Below are positions 45,193-53,778 of a stretch of DNA of 64,000 bases, in pieces (positions within the stretch are counted from its first letter, which is position 1; the number at the start of each line of letters is the position of its first letter). The position numbers were made by a program, and so were the translations under genes. Origin of the DNA: Candidatus Zixiibacteriota bacterium (GTDB taxonomy: Bacteria; Zixibacteria; MSB-5A5; GN15; FEB-12); assembly GCA_022571845.1 (NCBI GenBank), contig JACZXB010000003.1, positions 62,001-126,000 of the forward strand. Direction: 5' to 3'. The notes beneath the pieces were generated by a model. It was not told the DNA's origin, did no database searches, and was given only the letters and a program-made list of their open reading frames with translations.

Positions 45193-47316
45193 TCAGACCG
45201 AGCTTGTCCTTAACCTCAGAGAGTTGGCGATTACAGAAACAGAACTGAAGCTCATAGCAGCAGCAGCAATCATCGGGCTTAAGAGTATTCCGAAAAACGG
45301 GTAGAGGATACCGGCAGCAACCGGAACTCCCAGCAGGTTATATATAAAAGCAAAAACCAGATTTTGTTTTATGTTTCTCATCGTCATCCTACTCAATTGG
45401 AATGCTTTTATTATTCCTCTCAAATCCCCTTTTACCAGAGTCACGCCGGCGCTGCCCATGGCAACATCTGTGCCGCTGCCCATGGCGATCCCGACTTGCG
45501 CCAGGGCCAGGGCCGGCGCATCATTGATGCCGTCGCCGGCCATTGCTACGAAATTATTTTCAGTCTGAAGTTTCTTTATGATATTGACTTTGTCTTCCGG
45601 CATCATCTCTGAATGTACTTCTTCTATGCCCAGTTTCTCAGCCACTATTTTTGCGGTTACCCGGTTGTCACCGGTGGCCAGCACAATTCTTAACCCCAGT
45701 CTTTTCAAGTTTTGAATTGCTTCGGGGGTTGTTTTTTTAATAGGGTCTGCTACGGCAATCAAAGCGGCCGGCTGGCAGTCGACAGCCACCAGCACCACGG
45801 TTTTGCCCTCTTCTCTTAGCTTTTCAGCTTGCCGAGTTAGTTTAGAAGCGTCGGCACCGATTTCATTTAACAGTTTGGCGTTGCCGACAGCTAATTCATG
45901 ACCGCTTACAATTCCTGTAATTCCCATACCTGTTATAGACTGAAATTCTGATACCGTATCAAGTTCAAGCTTGAGTTCGTTGGCTCTATCTACTATTGCC
46001 CGGGCCAGGGGGTGTTCGCTGCTTTTTTCGAGACCCGCAACCAGACTCAGTAAAGCATTTTTATCCCATCCGTTGATAGTTTCCACGTCTGACAGGCTGG
46101 GCTTGCCTTCGGTAAGCGTACCGGTTTTATCTATAACCAGAGTATCAATTTTTTGAAGTTGTTCGATAGCTTCAGCGTTTTTAAAAAGAACTCCAATAGT
46201 AGCCCCTTTTCCTGTCGCTACCATAATCGACATCGGGGTGGCCAGACCCAGGGCGCAGGGGCAGGCAATGATCAGAACTGCTACAGCGTTTATCAGGGCA
46301 TGGGCCAAGCGAGGTTCCGGGCCGGTCAAGCTCCAGATACCGAAAGTTACTACTGCGACTCCGACAACAGCAGGAACGAAATATCCGGCTACCACATCAG
46401 CAAGCCTCTGAATCGGGGCACGGCTTCGCTGGGCATCTGACACCATCTGAATAATCTGAGACAAAAGAGTTTCGTCCCCTACCCGCTCAGCTTCAATGAC
46501 TATTGAGCCGGTAGAGTTCAAAGTGGCGCCGATAACTTTTGCCCCGATTTCTTTATCGACCGGGATAGGCTCTCCGCTTATCATCGATTCATCGATTGAG
46601 GTTCTTCCTTCAACCACAACTCCATCGACCGGAACTTTCTCACCCGGGCGCACCCGCAAGCGGTCCCCTCTCTGTATTTGCTCGATGGGGATATCTTCTT
46701 CACTGCCATCGTCTCTGATTATCAGTGCGGTTTTCGGAGCCAGTCCTAAGAGAGCCCTGATAGCCTCCCCGGTTTTGCTGCGGGCTTTTAGTTCCATAAC
46801 CTGTCCGAGCAGAACTAATGTTACGATAACCGCCGCCGCCTCGAAATAAATAGCTACCTGACCGCTGCTGTCTCTGAATGATGACGGGAAAATGTTCGGA
46901 GTAAAAGTGCCCAGAAGACTGTAAAGGTAGGCCACGGACACTCCCAGGCCAATCAGTGAAAACATATTAAGGTTCCTGCTGACAAATGACTCCCAGCCGC
47001 GCTGTAGTAGCGGCCAGCCGCACCAGAGGACAGCCGGGCTGGCAAAGGCTAACTGAATCCAGGCAAGACTGCGCTTTGAAGCGATTTGCTCAAGATTGAC
47101 TCCGGGAATTAGTTCCAGCATAGCGGCTGCGACTACCGGCAGAGTAAACAGAACCGCCAGCAGAAATCTGCGCTGCATATCTTTCAGTTCGGAGTTGTCT
47201 TCTTCTTCAGCAGTGATAGTCTTGAGCTCAAGCGCCATGCCGCACTTGGGACAACTTCCCGGACTACTCTCGAGAATTTCCGGGTGCATCGGGCAGGTAT
47301 ATTCAGCCGGACTCAT
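45193..47316 (-). CDS. copA: Copper-translocating P1B-type ATPase
   Basis: 707 residues. Exports Cu(I) from the cytosol. No HMA domain. Instead, a short N-terminal cysteine module YTCPMHPEI...CPKCGM (residues 6-26), as in heavy-metal-binding-domain CopA/SilP proteins. The membrane part has CPC in [11 protein letters not shown], the phosphorylation site DKTGTLTEG, actuator TGE-like SGEPIPV, HP motif SSEHPLA, and hinge [12 protein letters not shown]- and M-domain order is normal. tRNA-Glu lies immediately upstream on the same strand. No CueR/CsoR-type regulator is seen nearby. Confidence 0.95.
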   Translation of the reverse strand: MSPAEYTCPMHPEILESSPGSCPKCGMALELKTITAEEEDNSELKDMQRRFLLAVLFTLPVVAAAMLELIPGVNLEQIASKRSLAWIQLAFASPAVLWCGWPLLQRGWESFVSRNLNMFSLIGLGVSVAYLYSLLGTFTPNIFPSSFRDSSGQVAIYFEAAAVIVTLVLLGQVMELKARSKTGEAIRALLGLAPKTALIIRDDGSEEDIPIEQIQRGDRLRVRPGEKVPVDGVVVEGRTSIDESMISGEPIPVDKEIGAKVIGATLNSTGSIVIEAERVGDETLLSQIIQMVSDAQRSRAPIQRLADVVAGYFVPAVVGVAVVTFGIWSLTGPEPRLAHALINAVAVLIIACPCALGLATPMSIMVATGKGATIGVLFKNAEAIEQLQKIDTLVIDKTGTLTEGKPSLSDVETINGWDKNALLSLVAGLEKSSEHPLARAIVDRANELKLELDTVSEFQSITGMGITGIVSGHELAVGNAKLLNEIGADASKLTRQAEKLREEGKTVVLVAVDCQPAALIAVADPIKKTTPEAIQNLKRLGLRIVLATGDNRVTAKIVAEKLGIEEVHSEMMPEDKVNIIKKLQTENNFVAMAGDGINDAPALALAQVGIAMGSGTDVAMGSAGVTLVKGDLRGIIKAFQLSRMTMRNIKQNLVFAFIYNLLGVPVAAGILYPFFGILLSPMIAAAAMSFSSVSVIANSLRLRTSSV

Positions 47317-47352
47317 TTAACGAAAATGCTCCCCTATAAGAGGCAGTTTAAT

Positions 47353-47425
47353 CGACCCCAACGGGACTCGAACCCGTGTTGCCGCCGTGAAAGGGCGGAG
47401 TCCTGGGCCACTAGACGATGGGGTC
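47353..47425 (-). tRNA. tRNA-Glu (anticodon TTC)
   Basis: Reverse strand: acceptor GACCCCA/TGGGGTC, anticodon stem CCGCC/GGCGG with loop CTTTCAC (anticodon TTC), T-arm CACGGG...CCCGT with TTCGAGT, discriminator G. 73 nt, no encoded CCA. Confidence 0.96.
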
Positions 47426-47601
47426 AATTCTCAATTTTTAAGAAGCCTATTATACCGATTTTCTTGGCGCAAAGTCAAGAAAGTTGAATCGATATCCGCT
47501 ACCTCTGGGAAGTTTGATAATACTGCCAGCTCAGGTAAGTTCCTGCTGATACAATTCCTGTTAAAGTTGACTGTCTGTCTTTCTTGGAGTTGCTTTGTGC
47601 G

Positions 47602-48948
47602 ATGTTTGGCGGCACTAAAAAACTCTGGCTGGTGGCCTTATTTTCTATCGTACTTATCGTACTGGTAAATCTGGCCTGGTGGATTTTCTACGATAAAACA
47701 GAGGCTATCCTTGATGGCCAACTGGGACGGCGACTGGCGCTGGTGGCCAATACCGGCGCCATGAGAATTACGGCCGCGGACATTGAAGCTCTGATGTCGG
47801 CTGATTTTGAAGCATTTGTAAAAATCTCAGACATCTTAGAAGATATCCGGCTGCTTGATTCTCTCTCGGAAGTCTTTCTTCTTGATGAAAACTATCAGTA
47901 TCTGGCGACTACTTCCTATGAAACCGACAGTACATATTTGCTGGCTCCGCTAAATGGCCGCTTCATAGATTCGTTTTTTTACAGTTTGGAAGAGAATGCT
48001 CTGGTAACAGAATCTTACCAAACCGGTTCAATTTATCTCAAATCTGCTTTTGTGCCGCTGCCTGATTCGCTCGGGCTGGTGGTGGCAGTACTGGGTGTTG
48101 AAGCGCCCGTAGATTTTTTTGAATCACTAATCGAACTAAAAAACAATTTGTATTTTTCGAGTCTGCTGTCGGTACTGGCAGGTATTGTTTTCGGTATAAT
48201 CTTTCTGCTGGTCCAGCGCTCTCTTAACCAGGCCGAAGCCCGCCTGGTACTCAGCGAAACGCACTCCCATTTAGGCCGGATGGTAGCAGTCATATCCCAC
48301 GAAATAAAAAACCCGCTTATGATAATTCGCGGTGCGGCGGAGCGTCTCAAGAAATTTCTGGCCAAAGAAAATGAGCATCCGGAAGAATCAGATTTTATAA
48401 TCGAAGAAGTTGACCGCTTAAATCAAATTGTCACCGGTTATCTGAGTTTTGCCCGCGGGACTACCGGCGGAATTTTGGCGGCCAGTCAGAGTGAGCCGGT
48501 TAAAGTGGCTGAATTTATTGCCAAAATGAAAGCTGACCTGGGGCAAAAATATGCTGACCAAAAAATCGAATGGATTAGTGATAATTCTCCCCCCGGTCTG
48601 GTTATCGATAGCTATCCTCGAGTCTTGCGTCAGATTCTATTGAACTTGCTGATAAACGGAGCCGAAGCCTGCCTGTCTGCCGAGAAGCCGCTGAAATTGG
48701 GAATCTCGATATTAGAGCAGGCTGAGTTTATTGAGATAAGAGTTCTGGATTTTGGTGCGGGCATTCCCAAGAGAGAGATAAAAAAGCTGTTCGAGCCATT
48801 TTATACTACCCGGCAGCAAGGCTCCGGTCTGGGTTTATACCTGACCCTAAAAATAGTTGAAGAATTGAAAGGCCGTATAGATATTCAGAGCGAGCCCGGT
48901 GAAAAAACAGAATTTATAATTTATCTGCCTAAAGAACCGAACCAGTAA
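47602..48948 (+). CDS. Membrane sensor histidine kinase of an NtrC-type pair
   Basis: About 448 residues. TM1 at ~6-28 (LWLVALFSIVLIVLVNLAWW), a ~150-residue periplasmic sensor (Cache/PAS-like, with DENYQYLATTSYETDS), and TM2 (LLSVLAGIVFGIIFLLV). HisKA with phospho-acceptor His in VAVISHEIKNPLM. HATPase with N-box NLLINGAEA, DFGAGIPK and GSGLGLYLTLKIVEEL. Start: ATG 47602; a TTG at 47584 is possible. Only 3 nt separate it from the regulator gene, so they form a two-component system. Confidence 0.93.
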   Translation: MFGGTKKLWLVALFSIVLIVLVNLAWWIFYDKTEAILDGQLGRRLALVANTGAMRITAADIEALMSADFEAFVKISDILEDIRLLDSLSEVFLLDENYQYLATTSYETDSTYLLAPLNGRFIDSFFYSLEENALVTESYQTGSIYLKSAFVPLPDSLGLVVAVLGVEAPVDFFESLIELKNNLYFSSLLSVLAGIVFGIIFLLVQRSLNQAEARLVLSETHSHLGRMVAVISHEIKNPLMIIRGAAERLKKFLAKENEHPEESDFIIEEVDRLNQIVTGYLSFARGTTGGILAASQSEPVKVAEFIAKMKADLGQKYADQKIEWISDNSPPGLVIDSYPRVLRQILLNLLINGAEACLSAEKPLKLGISILEQAEFIEIRVLDFGAGIPKREIKKLFEPFYTTRQQGSGLGLYLTLKIVEELKGRIDIQSEPGEKTEFIIYLPKEPNQ

Positions 48949-48951
48949 AAT

Positions 48952-50286
48952 ATGGCACACATACTTGTTGTAGATGACGAACCGAAAATTTCTTCGATGG
49001 TCTGCGGAGTCATGGAAGACCTGGGGCACGATGTGCAGACTACGGTAGACCCCGCCGAAGCAATTAAGCTGCTTGAGCTGCATTCTTTTGATCTGGTTGT
49101 AACCGACATTTCGATGCCAGAAATCTCAGGCATGGAGATTCTCAAAAAAGCGCTGGAAAAAGAAGGTACTCAGGTAATAATGATGACCGCCTACGGCTCT
49201 GTTGAAAATGCTGTTGAAGCCATGAAAATTGGCGCTGTAGATTACATCGAAAAGCCGTTTAGTTTTGAGGTTCTGGAAGTCAGAATTCAGAAAGTTCTCC
49301 AGCAGCAAAAGCAAAAGTCGCTGGCAGATCACTATAAGAAAGTCGCCGCAGCTCAGTCGGAAAGTGATTTTGTAGGAAATTCTCAGGCGGCGGAAAAGGT
49401 TAAAGAACTTATCAGAAAAGTAGCTGTCACTAATGCTACTGTTTTGCTTACCGGCCGCTCCGGAACCGGTAAGGAAGTGGCGGCGCAGATGATTCACCAA
49501 ATATCATCCCGTAAAGCCAATCCGTTTATAGCTGTCAATTGTGCGGCCCTGCCTGACAATTTACTGGAGTCTGAATTATTCGGACATGAAAAAGGCGCTT
49601 TTACCGGCGCCGACGCCCGTAAACGAGGCCGCTTTGAACTGGCCGACAGCGGTACTTTGTTTTTAGATGAAATAGGTGATATGACTACGGCCTTACAATC
49701 TAAACTTCTGCGAGTATTAGAAGAAAGAAAACTGGTCAGAGTCGGCGGCGTTGACCAGGTCGAGATTGATGTCAGAGTGGTGGCGGCCACTAACCGGGAT
49801 TTGAAGGAAGAAATTGAAAATGGAAAGTTCCGGGAAGATTTGTTTTTCAGGCTCAATGTTTTCCCAATAAATATGCCCAATCTTTCCGAGCGAACCGAGG
49901 ACGTTATTCCTCTGGCACAACACTTCTTAAAGAGGCAAAATTATCCCCACCTGGACCTGGATGTCAAAGTAAGCGAATTGCTCGAAATGTACGACTGGCC
50001 GGGTAATATCAGAGAGCTGCGAAATGTGCTTGAAAGAGCGGTAATTCTCTCGGGCGGCGAGCCTCTAAGTACGGCTGACTTTTCTCTGGAAATAGACAAC
50101 GAGCCGATTATAGAAACCGGCAGCGCCAGTCCCGCCGCCAAAGAGGGACTTGAGATGGCCGAAAAACAGATGATTCTTGAGGCCCTAGAGCGCACTAACG
50201 GCAACAAAACCGAGGCTGCCAAGATGCTAAAGATTACCAGACGGCGTCTTTACAGCCGTATGAAAGTTCACGGAATTAGTCCCTGA
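48952..50286 (+). CDS. Sigma-54-dependent NtrC-family response regulator
   Basis: 444 residues. Receiver domain 1-120 (VVDDEPKI, phospho-Asp in VVTDISMPE, MMTAYG, EKPF). AAA+ domain with Walker A GRSGTGKE, the sigma-54 contact loop GAFTGA intact (GHEKGAFTGADARKRG), Walker B LFLDEIGD and arginine-rich R-finger region FREDLFFRLNVFP. Fis-type helix-turn-helix at the C-terminus (NGNKTEAAKMLKITRRRLYSRM). Directly downstream is a consensus sigma-54 promoter and a perfect palindrome, the natural local target. Confidence 0.96.
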   Translation: MAHILVVDDEPKISSMVCGVMEDLGHDVQTTVDPAEAIKLLELHSFDLVVTDISMPEISGMEILKKALEKEGTQVIMMTAYGSVENAVEAMKIGAVDYIEKPFSFEVLEVRIQKVLQQQKQKSLADHYKKVAAAQSESDFVGNSQAAEKVKELIRKVAVTNATVLLTGRSGTGKEVAAQMIHQISSRKANPFIAVNCAALPDNLLESELFGHEKGAFTGADARKRGRFELADSGTLFLDEIGDMTTALQSKLLRVLEERKLVRVGGVDQVEIDVRVVAATNRDLKEEIENGKFREDLFFRLNVFPINMPNLSERTEDVIPLAQHFLKRQNYPHLDLDVKVSELLEMYDWPGNIRELRNVLERAVILSGGEPLSTADFSLEIDNEPIIETGSASPAAKEGLEMAEKQMILEALERTNGNKTEAAKMLKITRRRLYSRMKVHGISP

Positions 50287-50309
50287 TGGTTCGTCGAAAT
50301 TGTAGAACC

Positions 50310-50323
50310 GTACCTTAAGGTAC
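50310..50323. promoter_or_regulatory. Perfect palindrome GTACCTTAAGGTAC (candidate regulator site)
   Basis: 14-bp perfect palindrome whose centre is 99 bp upstream of the -12 GC of the sigma-54 promoter, a typical enhancer distance. Same arms and spacer length as 30693-30706. Likely bound by the NtrC-type regulator encoded just upstream. Confidence 0.6.
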
Positions 50324-50401
50324 AATCCGAATAGGCCGCAGAATTTGAGCGAATAGCGTAATCTCTTGTGTCCTATTTGGTTAAAAGAAGATAGGCAGCA
50401 A

Positions 50402-50416
50402 TGGCACCTCCTTTGC
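50402..50416 (+). promoter_or_regulatory. Consensus sigma-54 promoter
   Basis: TGGCAC-CTCCT-TTGC, an exact match to the -24/-12 consensus with GG-N10-GC spacing, 35 nt before the start of the helical secreted protein. Confidence 0.9.
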
Positions 50417-50450
50417 GATAATGATCTCCGGATATTAAAACTGGAGCGAT

Positions 50451-51497
50451 ATGATGAAAAAGAAAATGCTCAAAAGCCTCATAATTGTAATAGCGGCGGC
50501 GATGCTGGCTCCGATATCAGCGGCCCAAATAACCGGTGATTTCATTGAATTCGTTAGAACCGAACTGGAAAGAACAAACCATATTCTTGAGAGGGTCAGA
50601 GAAGTCGTCAGAACTTCCAGCTCCCCCTCGGCTGCTTTAGTGCTGGAACAGGCTGTTCGTCTGCAAAGGCAGGCTTGGGAAAATTTTGGAATGGGGACTT
50701 CGGAAGGCTATAAGTTTGCCTCTAAGCTTACCCAGGCAGCCCGCGAGCAAGCCCATAAGGCCCTGAGCATTGCTCGTCTTTCCGAGCAAGGGGAAGAAAC
50801 GGTCCTTCGCAAATTAGAACGGACCAAAGAACTTTTGACCCGGGTTCATGAGTCCCTGAGAGGTTCAGCAGATGAATCACTAAAAACACTATTTGAATCT
50901 GCCAGAAGACAGCTCAGGCAGGCCTGGGAGTTCTACCGCGCCAGGGAATATCGACCAGCTTTAAAACTGGTAAACCAAGTCGAAAAGACGGTGAGACGAT
51001 TGCTGAAGAATGCAAACCGCCATCAAAACCGCCAGGCCAATTTTGAGCGCCGGGTCGAAACAGTCAGGGAACTGTTAAGCCGAGTCAGGGAGAGAATTGG
51101 CGACTGTAAATCAGAAGCGGCCGAGAGAGTCTTTAAGCAAGCCGAAGAAAGCTTTCATAAGGCGCTTGAACTGGCCGAAAATGGAAGACTCGAACAGGCT
51201 GTTAATCAGCTGCAGAGAGCTCGTAGAATTGCCCGGAAAGCTGCCGAGATGTGCGGCCAGGCTGATAATATCTCCGGCAGGTTGGAAAGCCTGAGAGCTG
51301 AGGCCGACCGCATAAAGGAAGATTTGCCTGCCAATGATGAGAGCGCTGCCCGCTTGATTGGTCAGGTTTACGGCCAGCTTGAAAATGCCAGAGAATTTAT
51401 ATCAAGACAGGACAATGAGGCTGCAGCGGCAGCTCTGAAGGCGGCTCAATTAACGCTCAGACAACTCAAAAGGCATCTGGACCGCAGCGAGTTTTAA
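50451..51497 (+). CDS. Secreted all-helical repeat protein under sigma-54 control
   Basis: 348 residues (or 347 from the second ATG at 50454, better spaced from GGAG). Signal peptide (LIIVIAAAMLAPISAAQ). The rest is Glu/Arg/Leu-rich coiled-coil built of ~75-residue repeats, each with an LERT(K/N)-(E/H)LL-RV(R/H)E start and an RQAWE or HKALELAE end (TNHILERVREVV, TKELLTRVHESL, VRELLSRVRERI). No family recognised; probable periplasmic adaptor or scaffold. Shares the promoter with the following barrel gene (23 nt gap), so the pair may form an envelope complex. Confidence 0.8.
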   Translation: MMKKKMLKSLIIVIAAAMLAPISAAQITGDFIEFVRTELERTNHILERVREVVRTSSSPSAALVLEQAVRLQRQAWENFGMGTSEGYKFASKLTQAAREQAHKALSIARLSEQGEETVLRKLERTKELLTRVHESLRGSADESLKTLFESARRQLRQAWEFYRAREYRPALKLVNQVEKTVRRLLKNANRHQNRQANFERRVETVRELLSRVRERIGDCKSEAAERVFKQAEESFHKALELAENGRLEQAVNQLQRARRIARKAAEMCGQADNISGRLESLRAEADRIKEDLPANDESAARLIGQVYGQLENAREFISRQDNEAAAAALKAAQLTLRQLKRHLDRSEF

Positions 51498-51520
51498 GAG
51501 GCGGTCTGCCAGGCTTAGCA

Positions 51521-52783
51521 GTGAAATTGGGGAGAATTTATGGAGCAGCTGTTTGTCTGGTAGTAGCAGCGATTTGTCAAAACCCGCAAGCCTCAAACTT
51601 TGAAATAAAAACGTCCTTAGGCTACGATTTCATTTCACAAGAGTATTTCCTGGATTCGGTTACTACTGACAGCACACTTTCTCTGTGGCAGCTCAAAACT
51701 GATTATCTTGATGAACTAAGAGGCAGGATTTCTTTTCGTTACTGGTCAGGAGAACAAAGGGAGCTGGAACTTCAGTCAAGTTTTGAACAGTCCAATGAGC
51801 TGTTTAGAATAAGACTTTTTGCTGACTGGAGACCAAAGCTCGGTAACAGCAAATTGGGCATAAGCACTGAGCTGGAACGGCGAGACCGCTATAAAGGAGT
51901 TTCTCAGTTTGGTGATTCCTATCTTTTTGGCTACACCAAGGCCTTCATAAAAATTCCGGTTTCAGCTAAGCTGACTTCAAAGATTCAGTTTATGAGCGAG
52001 TTTGTTTGTTTTGACAGCACCTCAGAATTCAGTTTTGACTACTATCGATTTGGCCCCAAAATCGGCCTGACTAAATCTTTCGAGAGCTTTTCGTTTTTGA
52101 ACGTCAATCTGTTTCTGGTGACCCGACAGGTGCCAGATTCGGCTGAGCTTGATTATCTGAATTTTGGGCTGGATGGCTCTTTTTTCGGATTAATGGATGG
52201 CGGCGATTTTGATTTTTATGCCAGATTTGAGCGCAAGGACTACAGCCGGGCTGACAGGCAAGACGACCATTTTAGATTCGATTTTGACGGCAGAGGGGAA
52301 ATCAATATTAGGGGCAATTCAATTATGAGAATTGAGCTGCGCTCAGATTTCGTTTTCTATAGCCCTGAAGACCAAGTCAATTTTGACTACGGCCGGCATC
52401 TTCTGACCCTACTGGCAGGCTACGAAAAAGATGGCTGGGGGGTTGCCATTGGACCGGAATTTGGGCTTCTGCTGGAACAGGAAAGAAGCTTAAATACAGT
52501 TGAAAATTACTTTGAAATTGGCGGCAGAATAGACCTGGAGCTGCTTAAGGCCGGTCGATTTTTCGGAAGTCTGGAGTCTACCCTGGGCTACCGAAATCTT
52601 AAAATTGAGGATCAATTACAGACCAATTTCGTTTACGAGAGAATCAATACGATAGGAAATTTTCAGCTGGGAAACGGGCTGAATCTGAACTGGCTCTTTT
52701 CAGCTGAATGGGAATGGCATGATTTGAGGCAGGAAAACTCTCAAATTTTCCTTTTGTCCTCAAGCTTCAGCTACTCTCTTTGA
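51521..52783 (+). CDS. Predicted outer-membrane beta-barrel protein
   Basis: 420 residues. GTG start, with a short signal peptide (IYGAAVCLVVAAICQNPQA). The mature protein is a long series of alternating amphipathic strands rich in aromatic residues (FRFDFDGRGEIN, LRSDFVFYSP, WGVAIGPEFGLLL) and ends in SFSYSL. This resembles uncharacterised outer-membrane barrels of FCB bacteria; transport or anchoring function unknown. Second gene of the sigma-54 operon. Confidence 0.75.
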   Translation: MKLGRIYGAAVCLVVAAICQNPQASNFEIKTSLGYDFISQEYFLDSVTTDSTLSLWQLKTDYLDELRGRISFRYWSGEQRELELQSSFEQSNELFRIRLFADWRPKLGNSKLGISTELERRDRYKGVSQFGDSYLFGYTKAFIKIPVSAKLTSKIQFMSEFVCFDSTSEFSFDYYRFGPKIGLTKSFESFSFLNVNLFLVTRQVPDSAELDYLNFGLDGSFFGLMDGGDFDFYARFERKDYSRADRQDDHFRFDFDGRGEINIRGNSIMRIELRSDFVFYSPEDQVNFDYGRHLLTLLAGYEKDGWGVAIGPEFGLLLEQERSLNTVENYFEIGGRIDLELLKAGRFFGSLESTLGYRNLKIEDQLQTNFVYERINTIGNFQLGNGLNLNWLFSAEWEWHDLRQENSQIFLLSSSFSYSL

Positions 52784-53352
52784 GCCTTTTTTGTTTCGAA
52801 AATAAGCAATGTCATTCAGGCTCAGTCCTGGTTTTCTGCTTGGAAATCTACGATTTTACTGGTCAAGATACAGAGCTAATTTGATAATTATTTCACAATG
52901 TCTCTTCTGGGAAGACTTCCCTTTTCAACTGTCATGACCAGCTCTTCACCAGATTCTAGGACAATCACACCTCAAATTAGACTATCGTTCAAGTTTGCAC
53001 TATGTGATATGATTCACAAGTGAAAGGTTTTGGGCAACACAAAAAATTAACCGCTAATGATTTTGGGGGCTCAGATTGCTAGTCTTGGACTGTTCATGGC
53101 AGTGCTGTCGGGGGAGTCAACTTGAGCCCATTGAATAAAGTGAGCACAATGCAGAGAGTAAATCTCCAGCCTAAGATTATGTCCGGGCGCTTAAGATTGC
53201 TGGCCTAAAGGACGGCGATCTGAAGTTGCCTGCAATCAAAAATTAGGCTGAAAGTTGGTTCAGGCAGAGACTGGCTGGTGAAGCCGAAATATGCCTTAAA
53301 TTTGAATTTTGCTACTACCTCTTATAGTATTTGAAGTTTTTTAAAAAAAAGC
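52784..53352. other. Gene-free stretch with one CRP-like palindrome
   Basis: No ORF of note on either strand and no tRNA or terminator seen. The single feature I can support is the TGTGA-N6-TCACA palindrome at 53003-53018. Composition is mixed rather than repeat-like, so the stretch might hold a decayed gene or an unrecognised RNA. Confidence 0.5.
53003..53018. promoter_or_regulatory. CRP/FNR-family-like palindrome
   Basis: TGTGA-TATGAT-TCACA, an exact match to the CRP half-site pair with a 6-nt spacer. It stands 335 bp upstream of the -35 box described next, too far for a classical class I/II site, so either another promoter is used or it is chance. Confidence 0.35.
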
Positions 53353-53380
53353 TTGACATAATCAGCTTTTATTGTATTTT
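53353..53380 (+). promoter_or_regulatory. Likely sigma-70 promoter of the sorting-signal protein
   Basis: TTGACA (perfect), a 16-nt spacer, TATTTT. It would give a leader of about 390 nt before the ATG at 53779. Confidence 0.55.
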
Positions 53381-53440
53381 AGCGCTGTCTAGGGAAATAG
53401 TTGTGTAGAAAACGCTTCTGTTTTGAGACCGTCGCACCTT

Positions 53441-53477
53441 TTGTAACTCTTTAATTACTAAAGTGTTACAATTTTTC
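53441..53477 (+). other. Attenuator-like hairpin in the long leader
   Basis: TTGTAAC-T-CTTT / AAAG-T-GTTACAA (11 pairs with one T-T mismatch, 7-nt loop) followed by A-TTTTT. AT-rich but terminator-shaped, about 55 nt after the expected transcription start. Confidence 0.4.
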
Positions 53478-53778
53478 AAAAGCTTCTTTTTGGTTTTCAT
53501 ATAGAGATGATAAGACCTTGGGAATTGTTATATTCTCTAAGTTTTTAACTCTCAAAAAGATTCTTCTAAAGTCCAGTTTTGATAGCAGCGGTTGATTCAG
53601 ACCGATCTTTGAATTGGTTTGTATTTTAGCAGTTGTTAATTCGGAGCTGGTGGATCTTGATAGTCAGTTTACCTAATTGTAAACTGTAATCGAGACCTTA
53701 TGGGTAGCTGTCAATTAATATGATTTTTTGACTGTTACCTGAAATAATAAGACCTTTAGGTTTTAAAGGAGCATTCTA

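Noticed and set aside
47353-47425. tRNA genes as attachment sites for an integrated element
   Set aside because: No integrase, no direct repeat of a tRNA 3' end, and ordinary housekeeping genes on both sides of all four tRNAs.
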